A program made the position numbers and the translations under genes. DNA of 64,000 bases, taken from Symsagittifera roscoffensis. Lineage: Eukaryota > Xenacoelomorpha > Acoela > Convolutidae. Position 1 is the first letter of the stretch, and each line of letters begins with the position of its first letter. The notes under the pieces are model-generated. The model was not told the DNA's origin and searched no databases. It saw only the letters and a list, made by a program, of their open reading frames with translations. Below are positions 31,776 through 43,727 of this stretch, one piece after another. Location of the stretch: the NCBI RefSeq assembly GCF_963678635.1, contig NC_087066.1:31625301-31689300 (forward strand). The letters run 5' to 3'.

Positions 31776-32453
31776 ATTAACTTAAAAATAAGTCGGGTTC
31801 GGTCTTCGTTATTTAAAAAATGAAAATATTTTATGAGCTGTAGTTTAAATTTCAGAATGCAAAAGTGCAAGCACATTTTAAGTGATCGCAATGTTCCCTT
31901 TCAAAAGGTTAAAAAACTGTGCGCCACGATAGCTCCAAGAAACGCGTTTGGGTTGTCCTCTAAATTGGAATTTTATTAATTTTTTGGTAGTTGTTTTGGT
32001 TATTGTATGTGGTTCATCGTATAAAAAAGATTTAGAAAAGTTTCGCTGTGAAGTTTCGCTGCCGAAATTTACCAGTAAACAAACTTCAGCAGTTGGTAAC
32101 TAAATAATTATGAACGGTCAAAATATTCGTGATTTGCAAATCAATCCTAAAACTTTCAAAGCCTGTCAAACAAAAATGTTGCATGTTGTTTTTTTGCAAC
32201 ATATACAAAAGTAAGAGTCAGCTATAACTCGTACCTCCATACATCAGAACTCCGTATTCAATTTTGTGTTAACATTTGAGACATGAGTAGAGATCTGCTT
32301 AGGGACCTAATTTCAATTCTAACATTTTACAGCACTGCTTTCGCATATTGGTTCTTACAGAGGCTACATGATTCAAAAACATCATGTTTGAGTCTATATG
32401 GACGCTTAAAAACTTGCATCAATTGGAAATCTCAAGTTTATTCTTAACTTTAG

Positions 32454-33789
32454 TTAAACTGGAAGCATTTTTGGATGAAAAATAATTGTTTTATCTTAAG
32501 CCAGTGAAGTTTTATAAAATTATGTCAAGTGCTAACATCGGACAAAAAAAGTTTATTTTGATAAAATTTTTAACAAATGGCACTGAGACTACTAATTCTA
32601 TCTCATATAAACCAATTGATATCTTTAAAATTCGTATCGTACACCAAGAGAAAAATTAGCATTTTATACATAATTTTGAACAATAATTTATTCCAGATTT
32701 AAACCATGACAGTACTCCTAAGTGTACCTTGACAGCGCATCCCCCATAGGATCAAAAATTTTAGGTTCGCAAGTTTTTGTAATCTTAACTTTTTGAAAAA
32801 ACGAAGGAAAAAATCATCAGAAACGCCATATCTCACAAACCTCAAGGATTCGAGCAGTATTATCTAGAGGCTAGATTTACAACCATTTAATACGCCTTGA
32901 GAATACCCCATAATAGGGTTGAGCATACTAAGTTCTGTGTGTTCTTTTTAACTCTAAGTCTTTCTGAACAACATGAAAAACTCATGAAAATTTCGGATAC
33001 CAAAAGGAATTGGACTGAATTTTTGAGATGCCTGGTTTACAAACCTTGATTGTTCTCTGACAGTGCCCGACTAGAGAGTTAAAAATTTCTAACTTTTTTT
33101 GATGAAACCACGCAATATCTCTTAAACTGGAAGCATTTTTGGATGAAAAATAATTGTTTTATCTTAAGCCAGTGAAGTTTTATAAAATTATGTCAAGTGC
33201 TAACATCGGACAAAAAAAGTTTATTTTGATAAAATTTTTAACAAATGGCACTGAGACTACTAATTCTATCTCATATAAACCAATTGATATCTTTAAAATT
33301 CGTATCGTACACCAAGAGAAAAATTAGCATTTTATACATAATTTTGAACAATAATTTATTCCAGATTTAAACCATGACAGTACTCCTAAGTGTACCTTGA
33401 CAGCGCATCCCCCATAGGATCAAAAATTTTAGGTTCGCAAGTTTTTGTAATCTTAACTTTTTGAAAAAACGAAGGAAAAAATCATCAGAAACGCCATATC
33501 TCACAAACCTCAAGGATTCGAGCAGTATTATCTAGAGGCTAGATTTACAACCATTTAATACGCCTTGAGAATACCCCATAATAGGGTTGAGCATACTAAG
33601 TTCTGTGTGTTCTTTTTAACTCTAAGTCTTTCTGAACAACATGAAAAACTCATGAAAATTTCGGATACCAAAAGGAATTGGACTGAATTTTTGAGATGCC
33701 TGGTTTACAAACCTTGATTGTTCTCTGACAGTGCCCGACTAGAGAGTTAAAAATTTCTAACTTTTTTTGATGAAACCACGCAATATCTC
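32454..33789. repeat. 668-bp direct tandem duplication
   Basis: The sequence starting ttaaactggaagcatttttgg at 32454 starts again at 33122, and I see no difference across the two copies. The right arm has no equivalent exact doublet at the mirrored site; it has instead a longer-unit array. Either a very recent duplication or an assembly artefact. Confidence 0.85.
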
Positions 33790-34489
33790 CGAAACTAAAC
33801 GATTTTGAACAGTAATTTTTTGAAAAATGTCAGAAAACACCATTGCGTGGCGATCGACTCCTGTGTCTATGGATATTGCTAATTCCACATCCAAATGTGC
33901 AGCACGGAGAAAGACTTAATTTGGGATGCGTTTCCCTTGGGTGATCATATCGACCTAAGAAACCTGCTACTCGAATCCGACTTCTCTATATAGCAACTCG
34001 AGGTACTTCATTAATTCTTCTAGACCCGTTGTGCTTTTCACTGTAGCTATATCCATTTCGCTCATCACTGATTCTCGAATGTTAGGACTTCTTGTCGGAT
34101 CAACTTAAGGAAGAGTTTAAGCTGCTGCCATCTTTTGTTTAACGGCTTCCAAATCGGTTACTTCAGTCCATAGTCTCACTTCTACTGTCCACTGACAAAC
34201 TGAGGCGGAACTTTAAACGAAGACTAATCCAATCTCCTGCTACCATGTAATGAAACTAATCAGATATTTTATATTTTGAAATCGTTATACTGATTCGGGA
34301 GGAAATGCGTGTTTTCAAAATTGTGCCCCAAAACCTTAAACGTTTCTCTATTAAAATAATAACGAAGAGTCAAAATTTACGAGATTTCGGAATTTTCCCA
34401 TAAACCTAGCCTTTCTTTTACAAAAAGAATAAAGAGTAACGGTTTTTGCACGAAAAGTTTGCGCAACCGTTTCGTTCGGTTGAATTTTT

Positions 34490-35460
34490 TATCTCAGATT
34501 TTACAGGGTAGTTTTCAAAAAAATTCAAATTTCTAAAATATGGTCAAAATTCAAAAACTTGACTTTCCAAAATCGGTCCTTTTTTTCTGCTAAAAGCAGG
34601 TGGTGGCCGGTAAAGTAGAAAACATTCTCAAAATCAGGTTGCTCAAATGAATATTCCCAAAACCTGAGAATTGGCACAGTAATTTCCGAATAGTAGAAAA
34701 AAAACTTTCAAAAAAACGGTCTAATTTTCAAAACTTTCACTTGTTTGAAGGTTCCTGTTGTTTCGATTAAACCCATGATACCCATTTCTTCCAAATCATT
34801 TAACGAAAAAAGTACAAAAAAACGGTCAACAAATCAGAATATTACTTTTCCGAGAATCGTATCTTATGTTTTAAAAAAAAATTGAGAGTAACCACTTATG
34901 CCTAAGAATTTCAACCAATCTGTTATTTCGATTGAACACAAAAACCCAGGTTTGGCAGGGTAGTTCTCGAGAAAAGCCAAAAACTTTCAAAAAACGGTCA
35001 AAAAATCAAAAATTTGACTTTTTCGAACCCATAACTTTTTGTGTCAAAAACATTGTACGTATTCTTGTCTGCAAAGGAGTTTATTTCATAATTATTTTCG
35101 GCCTAAAAAAAAAATCTCAGATATGAGAGACTATTTTTTGGTTAAACTCATAAAAATTAGAAAAATGCTCAAAAAATTGACTTTTCCGAAGTCGATAACT
35201 TTTTAGGCATCGTGATTGGCCGCTAATGCAGGAAAGCTTCCGACAACTCGTTATCGCCATTGAACCCACAGCCTCAATTTTGGAAGATTAGCTCTAGAGA
35301 GAAATTAACAAAAGATTCAAAAATGATCAAAAATTTAAAAATTTGACTATTCCGAAGGCCAAATTTCGAGGGCCGAATTGACTATTCTGAGGTCCTATTC
35401 CTAGTCATCGTTGAAATCAAAATCTCAGATTTTGTAGGTTAGTTTTTCTCCCGAAAGACC
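34490..35460. repeat. Degenerate tandem array, period about 165 bp (left arm)
   Basis: A recurring core 'ggtcaaaaa-tc-aaaaatttgacttttccga' appears near 34541, 34720, 34830, 34997, 35166 and 35326, with related flanks such as 'gatttcgattgaaccca' and 'gtagttctcgagaaaa'. The units are strongly diverged. The same array is mirrored at 54780-55720. Confidence 0.6.
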
Positions 35461-37042
35461 TTTTCGAAATCTGTAGACAAACGGAAAAAATAAACCAGGG
35501 GAGTATGAAAGCACATAAGAATGTAGACAGTCTTTCTATGGATACCCCTTTTTTGAAATTGGTAGAAGGGTTTTTGAGGAAGGCAAAAAACTTTTGTTAA
35601 AATTATTTAAAACTTCCAAAGCGTCTAAATAAAAAACCCATACACTGCCATAATACCTGCTGTTTTTCAAACAAGATTTCTAAGCAAAAATGCCTAGCAA
35701 GACGTTTCACATTCAAATTAGCCACTGAACATAAATTGCGAAGTAAAAACAAGGCCGAAAATCTTTGAGCAGATACCAGTTGAGCCAAAAGAAAATTAAT
35801 AATAATTAAAAACTTCAAGTTTGCAATGACCAAATAAAACTGCTAACTCTCAAAGCCTTACATATCAACCGCTTGAAACCCTATATTAATCAAAAGGAAG
35901 AGTGTGGGTCACGCGAACTCACCGTCAAAATTTAGCACTGTTCATTGTCCCATCGTGAAATCGTGGCATGAAATCCTTGTTTCTTCATGGTTACGGTGCT
36001 TTATCTGTAAACTTCTGTTAGTTTATTATAGTTTGTGTACATTTTTAGGATTTTACGGGTTTTACATTGGATTGAATTAAGATACTGTTGATGAATTTGT
36101 TAGGCCAAAACTTTTGATCATTGAATGTCTTTTCTCTCTGCGTACGCTGTAGTTACTAGTACCCAGCCAGTAGTTAAATTTGAATTGTCGTGACATTTCA
36201 TTGTCATGATTGAATTGTCATTGTCATGACTGAAGACCTTGTCAAGGGAGTCAACCAATTTTGCTAAACTAGTTGTTATGCCGAAAAACATTGCCAACTG
36301 ACAGTTGAAGAGTAATGAACGCAAGTAAACAAAAAACGCTGACTTTGATAAAAAATCTCAATTTTTGAATTTCACAGAAAAAAATTAGATGCCCTTTAAG
36401 CACGTTTAAATTCTAGAACAATTTATGATTGGCTTTTTTTTAAACACTATTAACCCAACTTGAGAAAAGTGGATCAATAGGCAAAGTTTTTTTGCGCTGG
36501 AAATCTAAAAATTAATTTCCACTCTCGAAACTAGAAAACGTTCACGTTTTAGCGCCTTTTCCACGTTCATATTTGGAGAGTGCTATTTACATAAATTTCA
36601 GCAGATGAACTTCAATTGAACCCAAAAAGTGCATATATGCCTAAGTGCACATATTTATAAATGCACATCTGTAGTTATTAGTGCATTTTAAGATTTTTCC
36701 TGAAAAAAAAATCACCAAAACCTATAAAAGAATATTCACAACGGTCAGTACTCCTAAAGTCACTATTCAAATTTGATAAACGCTTGCTAATCGCAAGCGT
36801 AATTAGAAATTTCACAGTTTTTATGTGTGAAAATCAGTGATAAAGGAAAACCGATGTCAAAATGAGAATTTTCAGGCTAACTAAATTTATTTAACTCAAA
36901 AGCATACTGACTTTTTCCGTACCGCTGCACTTGAGCCCCTAGCTATCTTGTAAAACATGCTTTTAATCAATTAATAAAAATCATCCATGCTTGACGCTGA
37001 CAGTCAGCAATCAAAAAAAATTTCCTACAAAATAAGCAACTC

Positions 37043-37258
37043 ACCAAAAATGGACTCCATATTGTAATTTGGATCACTCACATAGCCAGTCATCGGAAAC
37101 AATGAGTAGCTACATTGTTCTTTATTTGCATTTTCCTTCCAAACGGAGGCAGGAGCCCAGCTCAAAGCAGTTTGTGAAACTGCGTCAGTCCAACGTCTTC
37201 TGCCGGGAGGCTCGCCTATTTTAGAGTCTCTTCTCAATCCTCTTCCTCTGCCACCCAT
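37043..37258 (-). other. Exon-like open frame with splice donor, left copy
   Basis: The minus-strand frame starts MGGRGRGLRRDSKIGEPPG and continues through WTDAVSQTALSWAPASV to NYNMESIFG, where the next bases are GTGAGT, a consensus splice donor. It could be a first coding exon of a captured host gene or of a transposon gene. The right-arm copy differs by one residue (Arg to Lys). I do not recognise the protein. Confidence 0.4.
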
Positions 37259-37406
37259 TCACAATCTGCAATATCAACATCTAGCAGCTCAATTTCGAAA
37301 ACAAAACTGAATTGTAGGGCCCTTCCATTTTATTATTTCTTTTTCACTCTAAGAAAACTGATATAGAGTGAGTAGTATAGTAAAGCTAAACCCCTCTGCG
37401 AAAGTG

Positions 37407-38079
37407 ACAACCTCTCTTTTTCGTTTAAACTGATTACTGGAACAACAAGATAGAATTAATTCCCTTAATTTATTTTTTATGGGTAATCAGATGGTCAAAA
37501 GTATCATAGTAACCGAGGTTACAGTCAGGAGTCCCTTCATCACGTATTCCAGTCAAAATCCTTGGATTAGAATTTAACAAAAATAGTTATAAGAAATTTA
37601 AAATGTTATTTCAAACGTTTTTGCACATTTTGTGCATCATCAAGATTGAAATTTTTAAAAATAATTACAAAACGATCAAATATCTGAAAAATGAGAAACA
37701 TGTCTAAAATTGCTTTAAAACTTTTTGACCAATCAAATTTAAACAACTGCAATTAAATATATAATCAATAATACAATTTTCCTGCAAAATTCTGATATTT
37801 ATTTTTTAGTTTTTGTTCTTTCATGGTTATAAAACTTCGCTTTGGGAATATTTTTGATTCTGACATGCCAGTTTTTTAACTTTTAGCCATGTTATACATA
37901 GACTATAACTTTAGTGTTGAATCCCTGCTCCTAAATTCATCGCGTGTGTTGATCCTCGCCCTATCCCTCCAAATATGCAAAGCCTCTAGTGTGAGTAGTT
38001 TATGAGTGTTGAAGAAATTTTTGCTAAAACGTAAATTTCGAGCCTTTTCGCAACTATGTGCATCGTGAGGATTTTTACA
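37407..38079 (-). repeat. 670-bp direct repeat D1 (PLE terminal-type segment)
   Basis: The same segment, same orientation, occurs at 43728-44396 (D2), and in reverse at 51806-52490. It holds the dispersed 78-bp repeat, two hammerhead-like motifs and the C-terminal end of a GIY-YIG frame (...LLTLEAL... near 37970-37990). Both ribozyme cores are damaged: 37637-37675 reads CUUGAUGA with AAAA in place of GAAA, and 38031-38078 reads CUCACGA. D1 and D2 flank the PLE family 1 pair. Confidence 0.7.
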
Positions 38080-38107
38080 TTATTTTGAGAATGAGTTACA
38101 ATTGTAA

Positions 38108-38160
38108 ATTCAAACAAACGTTTTCGCACATTTTTGTGCATCTTCAGGTTTTAAAAATTC
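38108..38160 (-). ncRNA. Hammerhead ribozyme-like motif, PLE family 1 copy 1
   Basis: On minus, CUGAAGA is followed by a stem-loop UGCAC-AAAAA-UGUGC and GAAA, then ACGUUU as possible cleavage site (UUU). The outer stem is CAAAA with GUUUG (with one mismatch). One extra U lies between the conserved A and the stem II pairs. The same motif is found in copy 2 at 41966-42025. Hammerheads in PLE terminal repeats are established. Confidence 0.5.
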
Positions 38161-38431
38161 TAAACTATCTGTACAAAATGATCAAAGATCATAAAAAGTG
38201 TCATACACATCATTACTTCAAAATTTTAAAAATTCAACCAAACAAAACTTTACAAATATCACTGAAATTATGTAACAACTATTATGTAACAACTTTAAAC
38301 ATTTTATCACAAATTTCTGAGAGTTTTCATCCTTTTTGTTTTCACAATTTCGACTTGTCGCTAATTTTCATGCTATCATGTAATTTGTTTCAAAATTTTG
38401 TTGTTTTAGCCAGAATTTTTCGATTCTGGAA

Positions 38432-39097
38432 CTATAGCCTTGGTGTCAGCTCCCTCCTTCTAAAATCGTCGCGCGTGTTAATTGCCGGTCTCTTTTTCCT
38501 AATGTAAAGCGCCTCTAATGTAAGTAACTTGATGCTGCTGGACTCCTGCTTGATTATTTTCCCATTAAACTCAGACTTACCACTCTCACTACCACACTGC
38601 CTTATATGCTGTCCAACTGGGGTATCCTCTTTTCGGAGTTTCTCAATCCTTGTGGTGAGATGTCGGACACTCTGGCCAACATAGATGGATTTGCACCCAC
38701 AACATTCAAGTCTGTACACCACTTTTGATTTCAGTTCACTGGAAAAGGAGGATTTTAGAGAGGGCATACAAGTTTTCTTTTTACTCGTCGTGAATATTAT
38801 CAGCGCATTGGTGATATCGCGGACTTTTTTTTTGCTAATGTCTGACTGTGATTCCCCCTATATTTGACCATCAAGATGGGTGGTGAATCACTGCTATAAT
38901 CACAGGGCTTCTTTATCTCAGCCATGTTCTTTTTGTTTTTGCCCTCGCTGATGATCTTTTCAAGGGCATGGGATGCAACCCGCGACGACCAATTTTCCGG
39001 ATATTGGTTATCCAACCACTGCTCACGGTTGATTATCATAGCTTTATCATATTCTTCCCATGTTGACGTACTCCGGAAAACCCGGTGAACAGTTCCT
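38432..39097 (-). pseudogene. GIY-YIG endonuclease domain, PLE family 1 copy 1
   Basis: The last domain of the PLE protein, which nicks DNA for target-primed reverse transcription. It shows VYRLECCGCKSIYVGQ (GIY and YIG positions), RHLTTRIEK, GQHIRQCG, then LEALYIR and PAIN with the catalytic Glu and the final Asn, ending TPRL and a stop at 38432. The stretch 39097-38800 is the RT thumb-to-linker region (EGTVHRVFRS, WLDNQYPENW). A frame change near 38790 separates them. Confidence 0.85.
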
Positions 39098-40501
39098 TCA
39101 ATCACACTTCTCTTGTACTGAAGGGGGGGCGCAGCTTCTAAAATTTAGTTTGGTACCTGTACCTGTTGGTTTTTGATACCACCCACAGCTAATTTTCCTG
39201 CTTTTGTCAATATTAGTTTGTAAATCCAAAAATGCCAAATTTCCGTTTGTGTTTGGTGTCTCTATTGTTAACTGTAAAGTTGGATGCAGTAAGTTTGCAG
39301 CCCGTAGCACTTTTTCAGGATCACCCTTCCTTGTTCTCACTATATCGTCAACGTAACGGAGAAATAACTTAGCGTGTTGCACTGACTTATTTTTCTCTCT
39401 TATTGCGATGCATTTTCTACAGTACCAGAGGGTTTCACTTATATTTCGATACTCATCATCTGATATATCACCGCATTTTACGTGATATCAGTTCAAACAT
39501 CATTCACATTCATGTTCAAACATTCATTCTGATCTTTTCGTGACTTTCTTATTGCATTCGGGACATATTCCGTTAAGATTTTTCTCGTGCAAAAATTTTT
39601 CGGGAATATCCCTCGATAGTGCAGTTTCGTACTGCTTCAGCCAAAGATTTGCTAAAATAACGGCAAGAGATGCCCCCATTGCCAAACCATCTTTCTGAAT
39701 GTATCATTTTTTCTTTGCACTTGAAATGGACTTGACTAACTGCCATGTTCAACAGTCTCTTCATGGTTTTCCTAGCAATTGATGGTGGTTCATCTTGCTC
39801 ATACAGTTTTCTCAGTGCAATGTCTATTGCTTCTTTAAGTGGAACATTTGTGTACAAACTCTTCACATCTAGAGATATCAAATTTTCATTGGGCTCAAGA
39901 TTAGTGCTCTCTAAGATTTCTCTTGCATCTAGTGAGTTGGTTTCGATCTTTGCGCCCTCAATTTTCTCGAAAAATTTTGCAAGAACCTTGTTCAAGTTAT
40001 AATAAGAGCTACTAGGCGAGGAGAGGACCGGTCTTAATGGGGTATTCACTTTATGCACTTTCGCCAACCCAAAAAGCCTGGCGGGCTGCCCCCCAGTAGA
40101 CCTCATCCTTGTGTAGAGACTCTCACTTATTTCATCATTTTCCTCATAGCCAACAACTCCTTATTGATGTCTCTTTCTATCTTCAAAACAATCGCATCAC
40201 TTGTTCCTTTACTTTTGCTGAATTAATTTGAATCTAATGTATCCGACAACTTGTTCTCGTAGGTGTCCTTTCTCATTACACAAAAACCCACGCCTTTGTC
40301 ATAAGGTACCGCAACTAATCCATTATTCTTCAGATACTTTCGGGCCTTCTCAACGCCTTTGTCAGATGGTGTTTGTTTCACGCTTTTAGCATAGGCTTTT
40401 GCCATAGCTTCGATCTCACAAAGTGCCTCCCCGGGGAGTTTACGATTTTTGAGATCCGATAGAAAGATGTCAATGTCGACGAGAAAGTGTGTCTCATTAA
40501 A
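39098..40501 (-). pseudogene. PLE reverse transcriptase, family 1 copy 1
   Basis: Read from 40501 to 39098: LADID-like FLVDIDIFLSDLK, then NNGLVAVPYDKGVGFCVM (motif 1), LFGLAKVHK and PLRPVLSS, SLDVKSLYTNVPLKEAIDIAL (split over residues 80-100 of the 40106-39573 frame), then KDGLAMGASLAVILANL after a 1-base shift near 39680. Next is the PHD-like insert, and then FLRYVDDIVR with YVDD at 39344-39355 and LAFLDLQ. Stops and shifts lie at about 40223, 40110, 39680 and in the insert. The penelope-type RT assignment is firm. Confidence 0.88.
39410..39565 (-). other. PHD-finger-like C4HC3 insert in the PLE RT (copy 1)
   Basis: Between GLAMG and YVDD, the frame reads CPEC, then a second pair in ECE*CLN, then YHVKC, GDISDDEYRNISETLW, and YCRKC. 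Compared with copy 2 and family 2, the second pair was CxxC. The spacing CxxC, CxxC, HxxC, CxxC with an aromatic before His is that of a PHD finger. A stop replaces one Cys and another replaces Trp before YH. The first pair is at 39554-39565 and the last at 39410-39421. Confidence 0.65.
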
Positions 40502-41781
40502 TTAAACCCCGACAGGATGCTTCGGCCCTAATGCCAACACTTGTTGTACCCAATTTGGTAATTCAACATCATCAAGAGCTCTTACTGAACCCTCACCTTG
40601 CTTCCCTAGAGGTCGGTCTTGCCTTTCTGATAGTTTCACTAGCTTCTTCTGATGGCTCTCTTTGACTGTTGCTGTTTGTCTTTGTCCCCTAAGACTTAAA
40701 TATTTAATTACCGAAGGCCAAAACTTCTCATCTAGACACCTCTGTACTGCGCCTCTCGCCCTTTCTAGTTTGACTTCAACGTTTTTCTCATCTGTACTTG
40801 CCTTGTTTATCTCCATTCTTAGAATTTTTGTCTGAAAACTGTGTACCGCTTGGTTCGAAAACACCCCATTTTCCGGTACCCTGAACCTCAAAAAATCAGG
40901 TATAATGTCGTTTTCTAGACAAACTCTTAAAAATTTAACACGTTGGTGACAGTTGATAAATTTAACATAGATGGACGCGTAATCATGGACTAATTTCCAA
41001 ATGAGTTTGTTTTTCAAAGTCCACATCAAGAATGGAGGTGGGAGTACAACTGTGCTCATTGGTTTGCAGGCCACGAGGAATAAACCTCACGTGACACAAA
41101 GCAACTCAAATAACACAAGTTTAACTCACCCTCTCCGTTGAAGCCTCCTCGTCAGTCGGACCAACAGTTGCCTCGCCTATGTTCACCAGTCTTATTTTCT
41201 CCGCCCTCCTTCTCGATTGAGATTTCTTTTTGGTGTTTGAACGAAGCTTGGACAAGACAGCTGGCAGGTTGTCGTGGTGTTCGAACGCAATCTTCAAAGA
41301 CTTTAGCTCCAGCTGGACGTCCTGGTGCAGTGCCTGATATTCGTTGACCAGCTTCGTTCTTCTCTTCCTCTTTGAAATGAGACACTTTGTAATAGGAATG
41401 ACAAGAATACCCGAGCTGATCAGCTGGTTTCTGATATCCGGTGTACCGTTTCTCTGACAGTATACTTGATATTTGTGCGCTGATATTTGTCAGTGTCTTC
41501 AGGATTTCTGTCAATTCCTCTGCAGTGCAAGCTCTGTAATTGTTTGTGCGGTGGCTGTTGATAGAATTATTGATGATGTCGTGCCACCTCCCCACTTGAC
41601 GTTTTTCTGCTAGAGGTGCCCTGCAGAGTAGGCTTGCGAGGTTCTTCTGTGGGTTCGTGGTGTTCGGGCTTAAAGAAAGTCCCGGAATGGCCAAAATTTT
41701 GGGCAGAAATTGTTCTTTTTCCGGGTTGCTAAGTTGTTCCAGGCTGTGGTAGGGGGAGCTAGCCGCTACAATGTAGACCAT
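40502..41781 (-). pseudogene. PLE N-terminal region, family 1 copy 1
   Basis: Frame 41781-41152 starts MVYIVAASSPYHSLEQL and includes VGRWHDIINNSINSHRTNNY. The second frame, 41074-40502, has LPPPFLMWTLKNKLIWKLV, LRVCLENDIIPDFLRFRVPENG, and ends with QQVLALGPKHPVGV, the conserved GPK block before PLE RT. The stretch between 41152 and 41074 has a frame break. Family 2 shows the same order, so this is the true 5' end of the gene. Confidence 0.75.
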
Positions 41782-41965
41782 TTCAAATCTAACATGTTAA
41801 AATATAAAAAAATTTTCAACTAAAAAGATTTCTCCACTAAAACAAGGGAAAATTTTTTTTAAATTACGTCTCCTTGTAGGAGAGTCTGTAATTGAGAATT
41901 CGCTCAACGCCGTAGGGTTTCCAAGTTTTACCTCTAAATATTTTGAGATTGCATTAAAATTGTAA

Positions 41966-42025
41966 ATCCAAACAAACGTTTTCGCACATTTTTGTGCATC
42001 TTCAGGTATTAATAATTCTAAACTA
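41966..42025 (-). ncRNA. Hammerhead ribozyme-like motif, PLE family 1 copy 2
   Basis: Same core as at 38108-38160: CUGAAGA, stem-loop GCAC-AAAAAU-GUGC, GAAA, ACGUUU. The outer stem is weaker. Its repetition at the equivalent place of both tandem copies supports it as part of the PLE terminus. Confidence 0.45.
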
Positions 42026-43249
42026 TTTGTACAAAATGATCAAAGATCATAAAAAGTGTCATACACATCAATACTTCAAAATTTTAAAAGTTCAACCAAG
42101 CAAAATTTTACAAATATTGCTGAAATTATGTAACAACTATTATGTAACAACTTTAAACTTTTTGTCACAAATTTCTGAGAGTTTTCATCCTTTTTGTTTT
42201 CACAATTTCGTTTTTGTCGCTAATTTTTATGCTAACATGTAAGTTGTTTCAAAATTTTGTTGTTTTAGCCAGAATTTTTCGATTCTGGAACTATAGCCTT
42301 AGTGTCAGCTCCCTTCTTCTAAACTTGTCGCGCGTGTTAATTGCCGGTCTCTCTTTCCTAATGTGCAGCGCCTCTAATGTAAGTAACTTGATGCTGCTGG
42401 ACTCCTGCTCGATTATTTTCCAATTAAACTCAGACTTACCACTCTCACTACCACACTGCCTTATATGCTATCCAACTGGGGTATCTTCTTTTCGGTGTTT
42501 CTCAATCCTTGTGGTGAGATGTCGGACCCTCTGGCCAATATAGATGGATTTGCACCCACAACATTCAAGTCTGTACACCACTTTTGATTTCAGTTCACTG
42601 GAAAAGGAGGATTTTAGAGAGGGCATACAAGTTTTTATTTTCCTCGTCGTGAATATTATCAGCGCATTGGTGATACCGCGCACTTTTTTTTGCTAATGTC
42701 TGATTCGACCATCAAGATGGGTGGTGAATCACTGCTATAATCACAGGGCTTCTTTTTCTCAGCCATGTTCTTTTTGTTTTTGCCCTCGCTGATGATCTTT
42801 TCAAGGGCATGGGATGCAACCCGCGACGACCAACTTTCCGGATATTGGTTATCCAACCACTGCTCACGGTTGATTATTCATAGCTTTATCATATTCTTCC
42901 CATGTTGACGTACTGCGGAAAACCCGGTGAACAGTTCCTTCAATCACACTTCTCTTGTACTGAAGGGGGCGCAGCTTCTAAAATTTAGTTTAATACCTGT
43001 ATCTGTTGGTTTTTAATACCACCCACAGCTAATTTTCCTGCTTTTGTCAATACTAGTTTGTAAATCCAAAAATGCCAATTTTCCGTTTGTGTTTGGTGTT
43101 TCTATTGTTATCTGTAAATTTGGATGCAGTAAGTTTGCAGCCCGTAGCACTTTTTCAGGATCACCCTTCACTGTTCTCACTATATCGTCAACGTAACGGA
43201 GAAATAATTTAGCGTGTTGCACTGACTTATTTTTCTCTCTTATTGCGAT

Positions 43250-43396
43250 GCATTTTCTACAGTACCAGACGGTTTCACTTATATTTCGATACTCATCATC
43301 TGATATATCACCGCATTTTACGTGATATCAGTTCAAACAACATTCACATTCTACACCTTTTGACCTGTACGTGACTTTCTTATTGCACTCGGGACA
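43250..43396 (-). other. PHD-finger-like insert, PLE family 1 copy 2
   Basis: Better preserved than copy 1: CPECNKKVTYRSKGVECECC, then LN and a stop (Trp position), YHVKCG, and the final YCRKC. The eight zinc ligands CPEC, CECC, H..C and CRKC are all present. Only the TGA in place of Trp breaks it, and that stop is shared with copy 1. Confidence 0.7.
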
Positions 43397-43727
43397 TATT
43401 TCGTTAAGATCTTTCTCGGGCCAAAAGATTTCGGGAATATTCCTCGATAGTGCAGTTTCGTACTGCTTCAGCCAAAGATTTGCTAAAATAACGGCAACAG
43501 ATGCCCCATTGCCAAACCATCTTTCTGAACGTACCATGTTTCATTGCACTTGAAATGGACTTTACTAACTGCTATGTTCAACAGTCTCTTCATGGTTTTC
43601 CTAGCAATTGAATGTGGTTCATCTTGCTCACACAGTTTTCTCAGAGCAATGTCTATTGCTTCTTTCGGTGGAACATTTGTGTACAAACTCTTCACATCTA
43701 GAGATATCAAACTTCTAGCGACAACCT

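Larger units (their letters stand above)
31776..38079. repeat. Left arm of the outer inverted repeat
   Basis: It is the reverse complement of 51806-64000, with insertions and losses. Anchors are 31776-31910 with 63880-64000, 33841-33990 with 56220-56370, 36118-36324 with 53894-54100, 37025-37258 with 52634-52867, and 37494-37567 with 52331-52405. The pairing runs off the window on the right, so the palindrome is longer than seen. The inner end stops at the outer stem of a hammerhead-like motif. No gene other than the exon-like frame at 37025-37258 is supported; 35460-37024 holds nothing I can name. Confidence 0.85.
38080..41790 (-). mobile_element. Penelope-like element, family 1, copy 1 (nearly complete)
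   Basis: Minus-strand element with N-terminal domain, RT containing a PHD-like insert, and C-terminal GIY-YIG endonuclease, ending at about 38080. It is broken by stops and frameshifts. A 5'-truncated second copy in the same orientation lies directly upstream (41940-43727), the tandem arrangement typical of PLEs. Hammerhead-like motifs lie near the 3' end of both copies. Confidence 0.85.
41940..43727 (-). mobile_element. Penelope-like element, family 1, copy 2 (5' truncated)
   Basis: Starts inside the RT at ISLDVKSLYTNVP (43727) and keeps QKDGLAMG, the PHD-like insert, YVDD (near 43185-43196), the linker and the GIY-YIG domain, ending near 41950 in the same terminal sequence as copy 1. In the RT-GIY-YIG linker the copy has lost a few dozen bases compared with copy 1 (near 42700). 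It is joined at 43727 to repeat D2. Confidence 0.85.

Noticed and set aside
35603-36324. Minus-strand frames of 68 and 76 residues in the left arm (with a similar one in the right arm)
   Set aside because: AT-rich, low complexity in part (repeated tcatgacaat), and no donor or motif. Conservation between arms follows from duplication.
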